A stretch of 64,000 bases of DNA from Chelonobacter sp050613185 (GTDB lineage Bacteria > Pseudomonadota > Gammaproteobacteria > Enterobacterales > Pasteurellaceae), in the NCBI RefSeq assembly GCF_050613185.1, contig NZ_CP192511.1, positions 2,418,001-2,482,000 of the forward strand. Reading direction: 5' to 3'. The translations under genes were made by a program, and so were the position numbers. This document shows, in pieces, positions 15,949 through 24,465 of this stretch. The notes beneath the pieces were generated by a model. It ran no database searches, was not told the DNA's origin, and saw nothing but the letters and a program-made list of their open reading frames with translations. The stretch's first letter is position 1; every line of letters starts with the position of its first letter.

Positions 15949-17817
15949 ATGATAACCATGCAACATTACCCGATTTTATTTTCAATCCACACGCCGGACG
16001 ATTTACGTCTGTTATCGCGTGAACAACTGCCGCAACTGTGTGATGAATTGCGCAGTTTTCTGTTGGAGTCCGTCAGCCGCACCAGCGGACACCTCGCTTC
16101 CGGTTTAGGCACGGTCGAACTGACCGTTGCCCTGCATTATGTTTATCACACTCCGTTCGATCAATTGATTTGGGATGTGGGTCATCAAGCCTATCCGCAT
16201 AAAATCCTGACCGGTCGCCGTGAAAAAATGCACTCGATCCGCCAAAAAGGCGGCTTGCACCCGTTCCCGTGGCGTGCAGAAAGCGAATATGACGTGTTGT
16301 CGGTCGGGCACTCCTCTACCTCGATTAGTGCCGGTTTAGGTATTGCGATTGCCGCCGAAAAAGAGAACGCCAACCGTAAAACCGTATGCGTGATCGGCGA
16401 CGGCGCCATCACTGCCGGAATGGCGTTTGAAGCAATGAACCACGCCGGTGCGGTGCACAGCGATATGTTGGTGATTTTGAACGATAACGAAATGTCGATT
16501 TCGGAAAATGTCGGTGCATTGAATAACCACTTGGCGCGCTTGTTATCCGGTTCGTTCTATTCGTCGATTCGCGAAGGCGGCAAAAAAATCTTAGAAAATC
16601 TGCCGCCGATTAAAGAATTCATGAAAAAAACCGAAGAACACGTGAAAGGTTTTGTTTCGGGCGGCACATTGTTTGAGGAGTTGGGCTTCAATTATATCGG
16701 TCCGATTGACGGGCATAATGTCGACGAATTAGTTTCAACCCTGAAAAATATGCGTAATCTGAAAGGTCCGCAGTTCTTGCACGTGATGACCAAAAAAGGC
16801 AAAGGCTACGCTCCGGCTGAAAAAGATCCGATTGGGTTTCACGGCGTCCCGAAATTTGATCCGACACTGGGCACATTACCCAAATCCAAAGCGGATATTC
16901 CGAACTATTCGAAAATTTTCGGCGACTGGCTGTGTGAAATGGCTACACGCGATCAAAAATTGCTTGGGATCACGCCGGCAATGCGTGAAGGTTCGGGCAT
17001 GGTCGAATTTTCCAACCGTTTCCCCGAGCAATATTTTGATGTCGCGATCGCCGAACAGCACGCGGTGACTTTTGCCGCAGGACTTGCCATCGGCGGGTAC
17101 AAACCAGTAGTCGCGATCTACTCGACCTTCCTGCAACGCGCCTACGATCAACTGATTCATGACGTGGCAATTCCGAATCTGCCGGTATTGTTTGCGATTG
17201 ATCGCGCCGGTGTGGTCGGCGCAGACGGACAAACCCATCAAGGAGCATTCGACATCAGCTTTTTACGCTGTATCCCGAATATGGTGATCATGACTCCAAG
17301 CGATGAAAACGAGTGCCGCCAACTGCTCTACACCGGCTATCGCCTTAACGCCCCTGCGGCAGTGCGCTATCCGCGCGGTTCCGGTGTCGGTTGTGAATTG
17401 CTGCCATTGGCGGAAATTCCGCTCGGGCAATCGAAGTTAATCCGTCAAGGGCAAAACGTAGCGATTCTGAACTTCGGTACATTATTGCCAAGTGCGGTCG
17501 CGGCGGCGGAAGCGTTAAATGCCACCGTGGTAGATATGCGCTTTGTCAAACCGCTCGACACTGCCCGGATCGACCAACTGGCGGCACAACATCAACTGTT
17601 AGTGAGCGTGGAGGACAACGCCGTTCAAGGCGGCGCAGGCAGCGCAGTGGCAGAATATTTAAATCAGCTTGCCATTCGCAATAAAACCGCAACACCGCGT
17701 TTGCTGCAACTCGGCTTCCCGGATTATTTCCTCCCGCAAGGCGAACAAGCGGAAATCTTGGCGGATTTGAAATTAGATACGGCAGGCATTCAACAACAAA
17801 TCGAAACCGCACTTTGA
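15949..17817 (+). CDS. dxs: 1-deoxy-D-xylulose-5-phosphate synthase
   Basis: This 622-residue thiamine-diphosphate enzyme makes DXP from pyruvate and glyceraldehyde-3-phosphate, the first step of the MEP isoprenoid pathway. The TPP-binding GDGAITAGMAFEAMNHAG segment (~150) and the transketolase pyrimidine-domain segment AIAEQHAVTFAAGLA (~365) are intact. A second ATG at 15958 is equally possible; neither has a good ribosome site. Together with ispA here and ispG at 37970-39088, the MEP route is clearly used. The last codons contain an uptake signal. Confidence 0.96.
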   Translation: MITMQHYPILFSIHTPDDLRLLSREQLPQLCDELRSFLLESVSRTSGHLASGLGTVELTVALHYVYHTPFDQLIWDVGHQAYPHKILTGRREKMHSIRQKGGLHPFPWRAESEYDVLSVGHSSTSISAGLGIAIAAEKENANRKTVCVIGDGAITAGMAFEAMNHAGAVHSDMLVILNDNEMSISENVGALNNHLARLLSGSFYSSIREGGKKILENLPPIKEFMKKTEEHVKGFVSGGTLFEELGFNYIGPIDGHNVDELVSTLKNMRNLKGPQFLHVMTKKGKGYAPAEKDPIGFHGVPKFDPTLGTLPKSKADIPNYSKIFGDWLCEMATRDQKLLGITPAMREGSGMVEFSNRFPEQYFDVAIAEQHAVTFAAGLAIGGYKPVVAIYSTFLQRAYDQLIHDVAIPNLPVLFAIDRAGVVGADGQTHQGAFDISFLRCIPNMVIMTPSDENECRQLLYTGYRLNAPAAVRYPRGSGVGCELLPLAEIPLGQSKLIRQGQNVAILNFGTLLPSAVAAAEALNATVVDMRFVKPLDTARIDQLAAQHQLLVSVEDNAVQGGAGSAVAEYLNQLAIRNKTATPRLLQLGFPDYFLPQGEQAEILADLKLDTAGIQQQIETAL

Positions 17818-17866
17818 TTCATTTAGCGCCCCTACATTGTTGACAACGGTGACTGATTTAGGCAGC

Positions 17867-17973
17867 GTAGGGGCGGATTCTCTATCCGCCCGCTTACGAA
17901 ATTCGGCATAACTATTTAATCTAAAAAGGAAAATACAAAGTGCGGTTCGGACGGTTAGAGAATCCGCTCTTAC
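17867..17973. repeat. Family A miniature inverted-repeat element, copy 1 (carries an uptake signal)
   Basis: A 107-bp unit is bounded by GTAGGGGCGGATTCTCTA and its imperfect inverse TAGAGAATCCGCTCTTAC. It shares its internal sequence with 43231-43338 (CCGCCCG, TTACGAA, TTTAATCTA, GGAAAAT). At 17938-17946 it contains a perfect AAGTGCGGT, while the other copy has a corrupted AAGTCTGGT. A further GCCCCTAC at 17828-17835 suggests the remains of a second unit to the left. Confidence 0.7.
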
Positions 17974-18047
17974 TTTTGAAGTAAATAATTCAACCCGTTG
18001 ATTTAACATCAAAAAATAAAAAAGCTGACAAATTTTTTATTTTTAGT

Positions 18048-18076
18048 TGAACTTTTTGGCAAGGATCCAGTCTTAG
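18048..18076 (+). promoter_or_regulatory. Candidate sigma-E-like promoter for the orphan small RNA
   Basis: TGAACTT (18048-18054) and TCTTAG (18071-18076), separated by 16 bp, resemble the sigma-E consensus GGAACTT-N16-TCTAA. A sigma-70 reading (TTGAAC at 18047) lacks a good -10 at 17 bp. This is pattern matching only. Confidence 0.35.
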
Positions 18077-18080
18077 TTAA

Positions 18081-18173
18081 TGCTAGTGCACTGCAACCGC
18101 AGTTGTCTTTTTACATTTTACTTATTGTAAGACCTCCCCCGATATTTCACTGTTGAATATCGGGTTTTCTTTT
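18081..18173 (+). ncRNA. Candidate small RNA with its own terminator
   Basis: About 90 bases with no open frame run from a promoter-like region (18048-18076) to a strong intrinsic terminator: CCCGATATT (18138-18146) pairing with AATATCGGG (18156-18164), then TTTTCTTTT. The stop of dxs is over 300 bp upstream with a repeat between, and the next gene is convergent. The T-run is only on the plus-strand side, so this terminator serves a plus-strand transcript. Small hairpins CTGC/GCAG and CTTA/TAAG lie in the body. I do not recognise it as GcvB, Spot 42, RybB, MicA or RyhB. It could instead be a long dxs 3' UTR. Confidence 0.45.
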
Positions 18174-18188
18174 ATTTACACCGCACTT

Positions 18189-18833
18189 TTAGTTGATAAC
18201 CAATTGATAAGCGTTATACCACAGCAATAAACCAAAACCGATAAACACCACGCCCGAGATATTATCAATATAACGGCTGTAATTGAGGTAAAACGATTTG
18301 ACTTTACGGTGTGAAAAAATACGCGAAACCAAGTAAAAATAAACAAAACTTTCGATTAAAATCATCAACGCCACAATACCCGCTTGCCCGTAGCCGTTGA
18401 TACTGCCGATCACCAACGAAAAAATACCGCCGAAATAGATCATCGCTTTCGGATTGGAGAGATTAACCAAAAAACCTTGACGAAAATTGATCCAATCATC
18501 ATGGCTTTTGACGGCTGCCGCGTTGGCGGTAATCTGCTCTAATTTGATATTTTCCTGCGTGCGCAACATCAAACTGCCTAAATAGCCGAGATAGCCCCCA
18601 CCAAGCAGTAACATCACGATTTCAATCGGCGGATAGAGTTTAAACAGGATGGAGAGTCCAAGCAGGCTCGCCAGCAACCAAATACATAACGCCGCGACAA
18701 TCCCCAGAATCCCCAAAACCGCACTTCGCTGATTTTCTGCAACCGCTTTACGGATCACAAAGAAAAAATCCGGTCCTGGGCTGGCAAGGGCGAACAAATG
18801 GATAAAAAATAATTTCGTCAATAAGGCAAACAT
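18189..18833 (-). CDS. LysE/RhtB-family amino-acid exporter (RhtC-like)
   Basis: This 214-residue inner-membrane protein has about six hydrophobic segments. The N-terminal FALASPGPDFFFVIRKA motif is the LysE/RhtB signature. Such proteins export threonine, homoserine or related amino acids; RhtC (threonine) is the closest by feel but the substrate is not proven. It is the last gene of a minus-strand operon; its ATG overlaps the pgpA stop by one base (TAATG), implying translational coupling. Confidence 0.85.
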   Translation of the reverse strand: MFALLTKLFFIHLFALASPGPDFFFVIRKAVAENQRSAVLGILGIVAALCIWLLASLLGLSILFKLYPPIEIVMLLLGGGYLGYLGSLMLRTQENIKLEQITANAAAVKSHDDWINFRQGFLVNLSNPKAMIYFGGIFSLVIGSINGYGQAGIVALMILIESFVYFYLVSRIFSHRKVKSFYLNYSRYIDNISGVVFIGFGLLLWYNAYQLVIN

Positions 18834-19336
18834 TAGAAATAGATCCGAACAACACAGAAAAGGGATAACACGGAAAATATGGTATAAATAGCAGCGAGTA
18901 GATCATCCAGCATAATGCCAAAACCGTTCTCGACATTATGATCAAAATATTTGATCGGATACGGTTTGAGGATGTCAAACAAGCGGAACAGAACAAAAGC
19001 GACGGCGTACCAAAGCCAGCTTGTTTCAGGAATAAACGCCAATACCAGCCAAATTGCCACGATTTCATCCCACACTATCGCGCCATGATCATGCACGCCC
19101 ATATCATCCGCGGTTTTGCCGCACAGATAAATACCGAAGATAAACCCCAAAACGGCAGGAAACAATAAATAGTATGACGGCATAAACTGGAGTGCCAATA
19201 CCCCAAGCAACCAGCCTGCCAAGGTTCCCCAAGTGCCGGGAGCCGGGGAAATTAAACCGGAGCCGAAACCCAGGGCAAGGAAATGGATCGGATTCGACAT
19301 GTTGACTTTGGTTAATGCCAATTGCTTTTCGTTCAT
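18833..19336 (-). CDS. pgpA: Phosphatidylglycerophosphatase A
   Basis: This 167-residue inner-membrane lipid phosphatase removes the phosphate from phosphatidylglycerol-phosphate. Seen are FLALGFGSGLISPAPGTWGTLAG (20-43, first conserved block), HDHGAIVWDEIVAIWL with the DE pair, FRLFDILKPYPI, and GFGIMLDDLLAAIY near the C-terminus: the standard PgpA motif set. It starts 11 bp after thiL, as in the ribH-nusB-thiL-pgpA operon of many gammaproteobacteria. Confidence 0.95.
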   Translation of the reverse strand: MNEKQLALTKVNMSNPIHFLALGFGSGLISPAPGTWGTLAGWLLGVLALQFMPSYYLLFPAVLGFIFGIYLCGKTADDMGVHDHGAIVWDEIVAIWLVLAFIPETSWLWYAVAFVLFRLFDILKPYPIKYFDHNVENGFGIMLDDLLAAIYTIFSVLSLFCVVRIYF

Positions 19337-19347
19337 CTCAGTTATTC

Positions 19348-20352
19348 CTATTCGCCCTCACGAAAATGGTCAAATCCCGAATATTGCGGCAACTCGACCT
19401 TTTCGCCATTCCGTTTCAAGCGAATTCGGTTATTCATCCTTTTGCTGCGAATTTGCCCGATACAGGTGTACTCAACACCGATATGGGTTAACGCACGCTC
19501 CAGTTTACTACCATTTTTATCGGCGACGGTAAAGCAAAGTTCATAATCCTCCCCGCCGGTGAGCGCCAAGATTTCCGCCTGCCGCTGTCCGACCGCTTCG
19601 CATAATTGCGATGAAAGCGGTAATTTTTCCAAGGCTAAACTGGCGCCGACATCGCTACGCGCTAAGATATGCGACAAATCCGCCAATAAACCGTCGGAAA
19701 TATCAATCGCCGCACTGGCATATGGCGCAATAGTCTGTCCTAATAGAACGCGCGGGGTCGGGCGTAAATGGCGCCGAATCAAGTAATCCTCCGCCGAAGT
19801 GCGGTTTTGTACCGCACTTTTTGCCTGCAATAGTTGCAAACCGGCGGCACTGTCGCCAAGCGAACCCGTGACATAAATCCAATCGCCTTTTTCCGCCCCG
19901 TGGCGACACAACGCTTTATCGCGTGGCAATAAACCGTGCGCAGTAATCGTGATAGACAAAGGGCCTTTGGTGGTATCCCCGCCAATCAGATCAATATTAT
20001 AATGATCCAATACTTCGAAAAAGCTATTGCTGAATGCCTTCAACCACGCATGATCGATTTTCGGCAAGGTCAACGCGAGGCTGACCCACGCCGGTTCCGC
20101 GCCCATCGCGGCAAGATCACTCAAGTTGACCGCAAGGGATTTATAGGCTAAATCCGCCGGAGAAATAGTCGGGAAAAAATGAATGCCTTCGACCAAGGTA
20201 TCGGTGGTGATGGCCAGACGCTGATTGGCCTTAATCTCGGTGATGGCACAATCATCGCCGATTGCCAAAGCAACGTCTTTGCGCGGTGGGCGGCTCGAGG
20301 CATTAAAATATTGACGGATAATATCGAATTCACTATTTTGCTGCTGTTCCAT
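19348..20352 (-). CDS. thiL: Thiamine-monophosphate kinase
   Basis: This 334-residue cytosolic kinase phosphorylates thiamine monophosphate to thiamine diphosphate, the cofactor used for example by Dxs in this window. It belongs to the PurM/AIR-synthase-like fold: DVALAIGDDCAI near residue 25, TDTLVEGIHFF near 50, NLSDLAAMGAEP near 76 and LIGGDTTKGP near 117 are the metal/ATP-binding motifs. Length agrees with E. coli ThiL (325). Two opposed uptake signals lie at about 19799-19818 inside the gene. It is the third gene of the ribH operon. Confidence 0.96.
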   Translation of the reverse strand: MEQQQNSEFDIIRQYFNASSRPPRKDVALAIGDDCAITEIKANQRLAITTDTLVEGIHFFPTISPADLAYKSLAVNLSDLAAMGAEPAWVSLALTLPKIDHAWLKAFSNSFFEVLDHYNIDLIGGDTTKGPLSITITAHGLLPRDKALCRHGAEKGDWIYVTGSLGDSAAGLQLLQAKSAVQNRTSAEDYLIRRHLRPTPRVLLGQTIAPYASAAIDISDGLLADLSHILARSDVGASLALEKLPLSSQLCEAVGQRQAEILALTGGEDYELCFTVADKNGSKLERALTHIGVEYTCIGQIRSKRMNNRIRLKRNGEKVELPQYSGFDHFREGE

Positions 20353-20389
20353 GCTACCTCCGACCGCACTTCAGGTTGTTGGATGTTGA

Positions 20390-20806
20390 TTATTTACGTT
20401 TTAATGCCGGTGCCAATTTATCCAACACCCCGTTGATATATTTATGGCTCTCTTCCGCACCAAATACTTTCGCCACTTCAATCGCTTCGTTGATCACCAC
20501 TTTATACGGCACATCCGCTTGGTATTTCAACTCGTACGCCGCCATTAATAACACGGCTTTTTCAATCGGATCCAACTCTTCGGTGCCGCGGTCCAAGTGC
20601 GGTGCCAACATTTGCTCCAGCTCTTCGCTATATTCAGCGCTACCCTGTAACAATTTGCGGAAATACGGCATATCAACACCTTTCATCTCTTGATCGGTGA
20701 CAAACCCCAATTCCACCTCGGCAATATCATTTTTTGAAACCGCCCAAGAATACAACGCCTGAACCGCACACTCTCTGGCGCGGCGGCGTGGAGATACTTT
20801 ACTCAT
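20390..20806 (-). CDS. nusB: Transcription antitermination factor NusB
   Basis: This 138-residue RNA-binding protein forms part of the antitermination complex on rRNA leaders together with NusE/S10. The arginine-rich N-terminus RRRARECAVQALYSW and the C-terminal DVPYKVVINEAIEVAKVFG block are diagnostic. The ATG at 20806 is chosen because AAGG lies eight bases upstream; a GTG three bases earlier is also in frame. It starts 10 bp after ribH. Confidence 0.96.
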   Translation of the reverse strand: MSKVSPRRRARECAVQALYSWAVSKNDIAEVELGFVTDQEMKGVDMPYFRKLLQGSAEYSEELEQMLAPHLDRGTEELDPIEKAVLLMAAYELKYQADVPYKVVINEAIEVAKVFGAEESHKYINGVLDKLAPALKRK

Positions 20807-20816
20807 CACGATATCC

Positions 20817-21290
20817 TTATGCTTGATCGATTGCAGTCAGTAAGTTGATCATTTCCAACGCAACTAACGCCGCTTCCGCCCCTTTATTGCCCGCTTTTGT
20901 GCCGGCACGTTCAATCGCTTGTTCGATGTTTTCGGTGGTCAATACGCCGAATGCCACCGGAATATCCGCTTGCATTGCGACTTGTCCCAAGCCGCTGCTG
21001 GCTTCGCCGGCAACGTATTCGAAATGCGCGGTGCCGCCGCGAATCACCGTGCCCAACGCGACAATCGCATCAAATTTTTTGCCGGCGGCCAAACGGCGCG
21101 CCACCAACGGCAATTCATAGGCGCCGGGCACATAAACCAAAGTGATGTTATCTTCTTTTACTTGTCCGATCCGTTTTAACGCGTCCACTGCGCCGTCGCG
21201 TAAACTTTCATTGATAAAACTGTTAAAACGGGCAATCACCACGGCGATTTTGGCATTTGGCGCTGCCAGCGCGCCTTCTAAAATGTTCAT
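20817..21290 (-). CDS. ribH: 6,7-dimethyl-8-ribityllumazine synthase
   Basis: This 157-residue enzyme condenses the ribityl-uracil with dihydroxybutanone phosphate in riboflavin synthesis and assembles as a 60-mer shell. Motifs are IAVVIARFNSFINESL (15-30), VPGAYELPL near 54, GTVIRGGTAHFEYV near 80 with the catalytic His, and NKGAEAALVALEM near the C-terminus. It is the first gene of the operon ribH-nusB-thiL-pgpA-exporter. No FMN riboswitch was seen in the 314-bp divergent region it shares with potA. Confidence 0.96.
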   Translation of the reverse strand: MNILEGALAAPNAKIAVVIARFNSFINESLRDGAVDALKRIGQVKEDNITLVYVPGAYELPLVARRLAAGKKFDAIVALGTVIRGGTAHFEYVAGEASSGLGQVAMQADIPVAFGVLTTENIEQAIERAGTKAGNKGAEAALVALEMINLLTAIDQA

Positions 21291-21604
21291 AAGCTACCTA
21301 TACTTTGTTTGCAAATTCGAGGGCGGATTCTATCATATTATTTTGCTTTGTTCAGTAGCAAATCTTACTCTGCTCTTGAATATTTATACCTTGCTTTTAT
21401 TTCCGCGATAAAGTGCGGTTTTTTGGTCAAATCGGCTAATTTCCCTTTTCAATCCGTAAACCAATTGTGGTATTCTTAGCGCTGATTTTTTAGGGGGCTG
21501 TTTCTCTTCTGCCATTGATAAGTAAGATTGGTAAGCAAGATAGACAAGCCCTTTAATGTTCTATTGTAACCGTAACGCTGTAAGGTCGGAGGAAAACAAA
21601 GCTG

Positions 21605-22723
21605 GTGGAAAACATCGCTAAAACCAAACCGGTGATTGAGCTGAAATCAATCCGCAAAGAATATGATGGCAAAACCATTATTAACGATTTTAACTTATCC
21701 ATTAATCATGGCGAATTTATCACCATATTAGGGCCGTCGGGTTGTGGCAAAACCACGATTCTGCGCCTGATCGCCGGTTTCGAGGAATTAAACGGCGGAC
21801 AAATTATTCTGGACGGACAAGACATCAGTCAAGTGCCTGCGGAACAACGTCCGGTGAATACCGTATTCCAAAGTTATGCCCTGTTCCCGCACTTGACGAT
21901 TTTTGAAAACGTCGCTTTCGGCTTGAAAATGCAGAACGTGCCAAGTAGCGAAATTAAGCCGCGGGTGTTGGAAGCCTTGCGTATGGTGCAGTTGGAGGAA
22001 TTTGCCGAGCGTAAACCGGCGCAACTCTCAGGCGGGCAACAACAGCGGGTGGCGATTGCCAGAGCGGTGGTAAACAAGCCGAAAGTCTTACTGCTCGACG
22101 AATCCCTCTCGGCACTGGATTACAATCTGCGCAAACAAATGCAGAACGAATTGAAAGCGTTGCAACGTAAATTGGGCATTACTTTTATTTTTGTGACCCA
22201 CGATCAGGAAGAAGCCTTGAGCATGTCCGATCGGATTATTGTGCTGCGTTCCGGCAAATTGCAGCAAGACGGCACGCCGCGCGAAATTTACGAAGAACCG
22301 AATAATCTGTTTGTGGCGCAATTTATCGGCGAGATCAATATTTTTGACGCCAGCGTGATTGAACGCTTAGACGAAAAACGGGTGAAAGCCAATGTGGAAG
22401 GGCGGATTTGCGATATTTTCGCTACGCAAAACGTCAGCGCCGGCAGCCGGTTAAAAGTGTTGCTGCGCCCGGAAGACTTGCGTTTGGAAGAAGTCAACGA
22501 AACCCAAGCGGTCAACGGCATTGTCGGTTATGTGCGCGAACGCAACTACAAAGGCATGACGCTGGAATCAACCATTGAGTTGGAAAGCGGCAAAATGGTG
22601 CTCATCAGCGAATTCTTTAACGAAGACGATCCGGACGTGGATCACTCGCTAAATCAAAAAGTGGCGATTACTTGGGTTGAAAGTTGGGAAGTGGTGTTGG
22701 AAGATGAAGATAACAACGCGTAA
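21605..22723 (+). CDS. potA: Spermidine/putrescine ABC transporter ATPase PotA
   Basis: This 372-residue ATPase powers polyamine import. Walker A is GPSGCGKT (43-50), signature LSGGQQQR (141-148) and Walker B VLLLDES (161-167). A C-terminal TOBE domain (~285-365, LLRPEDLRLEEV) completes the PotA form. The start is GTG at 21605, about 11 bases after a GGAGGA site at 21588-21593, a slightly long spacing. The 3' end overlaps potB by 20 bases. The potABC stretch contains no uptake signal over about 3 kb, unlike the rest of the window. Confidence 0.94.
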   Translation: MENIAKTKPVIELKSIRKEYDGKTIINDFNLSINHGEFITILGPSGCGKTTILRLIAGFEELNGGQIILDGQDISQVPAEQRPVNTVFQSYALFPHLTIFENVAFGLKMQNVPSSEIKPRVLEALRMVQLEEFAERKPAQLSGGQQQRVAIARAVVNKPKVLLLDESLSALDYNLRKQMQNELKALQRKLGITFIFVTHDQEEALSMSDRIIVLRSGKLQQDGTPREIYEEPNNLFVAQFIGEINIFDASVIERLDEKRVKANVEGRICDIFATQNVSAGSRLKVLLRPEDLRLEEVNETQAVNGIVGYVRERNYKGMTLESTIELESGKMVLISEFFNEDDPDVDHSLNQKVAITWVESWEVVLEDEDNNA

Positions 22724-23564
22724 TTTTCAGAATATCACCGTTGCCATTATTTTCGGTTGGTTGATTTTCTTTGTTCTTGTGCCGAATGTGTTGGTGTTGG
22801 GAACCAGTTTCCTGACCCGTGATACCAGTAATCTGATCGATTTCACCTTCTCGTTAGACAGCTACAAACGGCTGTTTGATCCACTGTATGCGCAGGTGAT
22901 GTGGAATTCGCTGTATATGTCGGGCTTGGCAACGATTATCTGTTTGCTGATCGGCTATCCGTTTGCGTTTATGATTGCCAAACTGCCGAGCAAATATCGC
23001 CCGATTCTGCTGTTTATGGTGATTTTACCATTCTGGACCAACTCGCTGATTCGGATCTACGGCATGAAAATTTTCTTAGGCGTGCGCGGCGTGTTGAACA
23101 ATGCCCTGATGTCACTGGGCATTATCGACAGCCCGATTCGGATTATCAACACCGAAATGGCGGTGATTATCGGTTTGGTTTATATCCTGTTGCCGTTTAT
23201 GATTCTGCCGCTCTACTCTGCGATTGAAAAACTGGACGGACGTTTACTCGAAGCCGCCAAGGATCTGGGAGCCGGCACAGTACAGCGTTTTGTGTGGATT
23301 ATTCTGCCGCTCACTATGCCGGGCATTATCGCCGGCTGCTTGCTGGTATTGTTGCCGGCAATGGGCATGTTCTATGTAGCCGATCTGCTCGGCGGCGCGA
23401 AAGTGCTATTAGTCGGTAACGTGATTAAAAGTGAGTTTTTGGTGTCGCGCAACTGGCCGTTCGGTGCCGCGATCAGTATCGGCTTGACCATTCTGATGGC
23501 GTTGTTGTTGTATGTCTATTACCGTGCAGGTAAGTTGTTGAATAAAAAGCCGGAGTTGGAATAA
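22704..23564 (+). CDS. potB: Spermidine/putrescine ABC transporter permease PotB
   Basis: This 286-residue inner-membrane permease has about six transmembrane segments. The ABC-interaction loop is EAAKDLGAGTVQRFVWIILPLTMPG (about residues 190-215). The ATG at 22704 lies inside the end of potA (20-base overlap), a coupled start. An upstream in-frame start at 22677 would extend it into potA without family support. The stop overlaps the potC ATG by one base (TAATG). Confidence 0.93.
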   Translation: MKITTRNFQNITVAIIFGWLIFFVLVPNVLVLGTSFLTRDTSNLIDFTFSLDSYKRLFDPLYAQVMWNSLYMSGLATIICLLIGYPFAFMIAKLPSKYRPILLFMVILPFWTNSLIRIYGMKIFLGVRGVLNNALMSLGIIDSPIRIINTEMAVIIGLVYILLPFMILPLYSAIEKLDGRLLEAAKDLGAGTVQRFVWIILPLTMPGIIAGCLLVLLPAMGMFYVADLLGGAKVLLVGNVIKSEFLVSRNWPFGAAISIGLTILMALLLYVYYRAGKLLNKKPELE

Positions 23565-24328
23565 TGGGTCGTTTACTACGCAGTGGTTTTATGTTTGTGG
23601 TATATGCCTATTTGTATATACCGATTATTATTCTGGTGGTCAATTCGTTCAATGCCGACCGCTATGGTTTAACGTGGAAAGGCTTCAGCTGGAACTGGTA
23701 CGAGCGTCTGTTCAATAACGATACCCTGATCCAAGCCGCCGTACATTCGGTAACGATTGCCTTTTTTGCCGCAACCTTCGCTACCGTCATCGGCGGTTTG
23801 ACCGCGATTGCACTCTATCGCTACGCATTTAAAGGCAAAAAGTTTGTCGGCGGGATGTTGTTTATCGTAATGATGTCACCGGATATCGTAATGGCGGTTT
23901 CGTTATTGGCATTGTTTATGCTGTTCAGCATTAAGTTGGGCTTTGCTTCGCTATTGCTGGCACATATCACTTTCTGTCTGCCATATGTGGTGGTGACGAT
24001 TCTGTCCCGCTTAAAAGGCTTTGATGTCAAAATGTTGGAAGCGGCGAAAGATCTGGGCGCGGGCGAACTGACGATTCTCGGTAAAATTATTCTGCCGTTG
24101 GCGTTGCCTGCGATTGTCTCCGGTTGGCTATTGAGCTTCACCATTTCCCTGGATGATGTGGTGGTCTCTTCGTTTGTCACCGGGGTCAGCTATGAAATTC
24201 TGCCGTTGAAAATCTTCTCGATGGTGAAAACCGGGGTTACGCCGGAAGTGAATGCGCTGGCAACGATAATGATTTTGTTATCGCTATTACTCGTCAGTCT
24301 GAGTCTGTTTATCGGGCGTAAAAAATAA
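23564..24328 (+). CDS. potC: Spermidine/putrescine ABC transporter permease PotC
   Basis: This 254-residue partner permease of PotB carries the same EAAKDLGAGELTILGKIILPLALPA loop near 160-185 and the conserved SFTISLDDVVVSSFVTG segment. The Pot system normally ends with the periplasmic binding protein gene potD, but here a terminator (24381-24404) follows and the next gene is cdd, so the binding protein must be encoded elsewhere. Confidence 0.94.
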   Translation: MGRLLRSGFMFVVYAYLYIPIIILVVNSFNADRYGLTWKGFSWNWYERLFNNDTLIQAAVHSVTIAFFAATFATVIGGLTAIALYRYAFKGKKFVGGMLFIVMMSPDIVMAVSLLALFMLFSIKLGFASLLLAHITFCLPYVVVTILSRLKGFDVKMLEAAKDLGAGELTILGKIILPLALPAIVSGWLLSFTISLDDVVVSSFVTGVSYEILPLKIFSMVKTGVTPEVNALATIMILLSLLLVSLSLFIGRKK

Positions 24329-24380
24329 ATCATGATCTAAATTGATTCAAATAACACAATAAATTGATTAATCTCACAAA

Positions 24381-24408
24381 AAAGATCTTCTTAGGAAGAT
24401 CTTTTGTT
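24381..24408 (+). terminator. Rho-independent terminator after potABC
   Basis: AAAGATCTTC (24381-24390) pairs with GAAGATCTTT (24395-24404), followed by TTGTTT. Confidence 0.85.
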
Positions 24409-24465
24409 TATTCTGGAATATAGTAATAAACATTCACATGGCTTGTTATTTATGGAGAATTACTT

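Noticed and set aside
21291..21604. FMN riboswitch before ribH
   Set aside because: No conserved FMN-element boxes were seen in the divergent region.
24360..24380. CRP site before cdd (TGATTAATCTCACA)
   Set aside because: It matches only one half-site well and lies upstream of the potC terminator, an unlikely place for cdd control.
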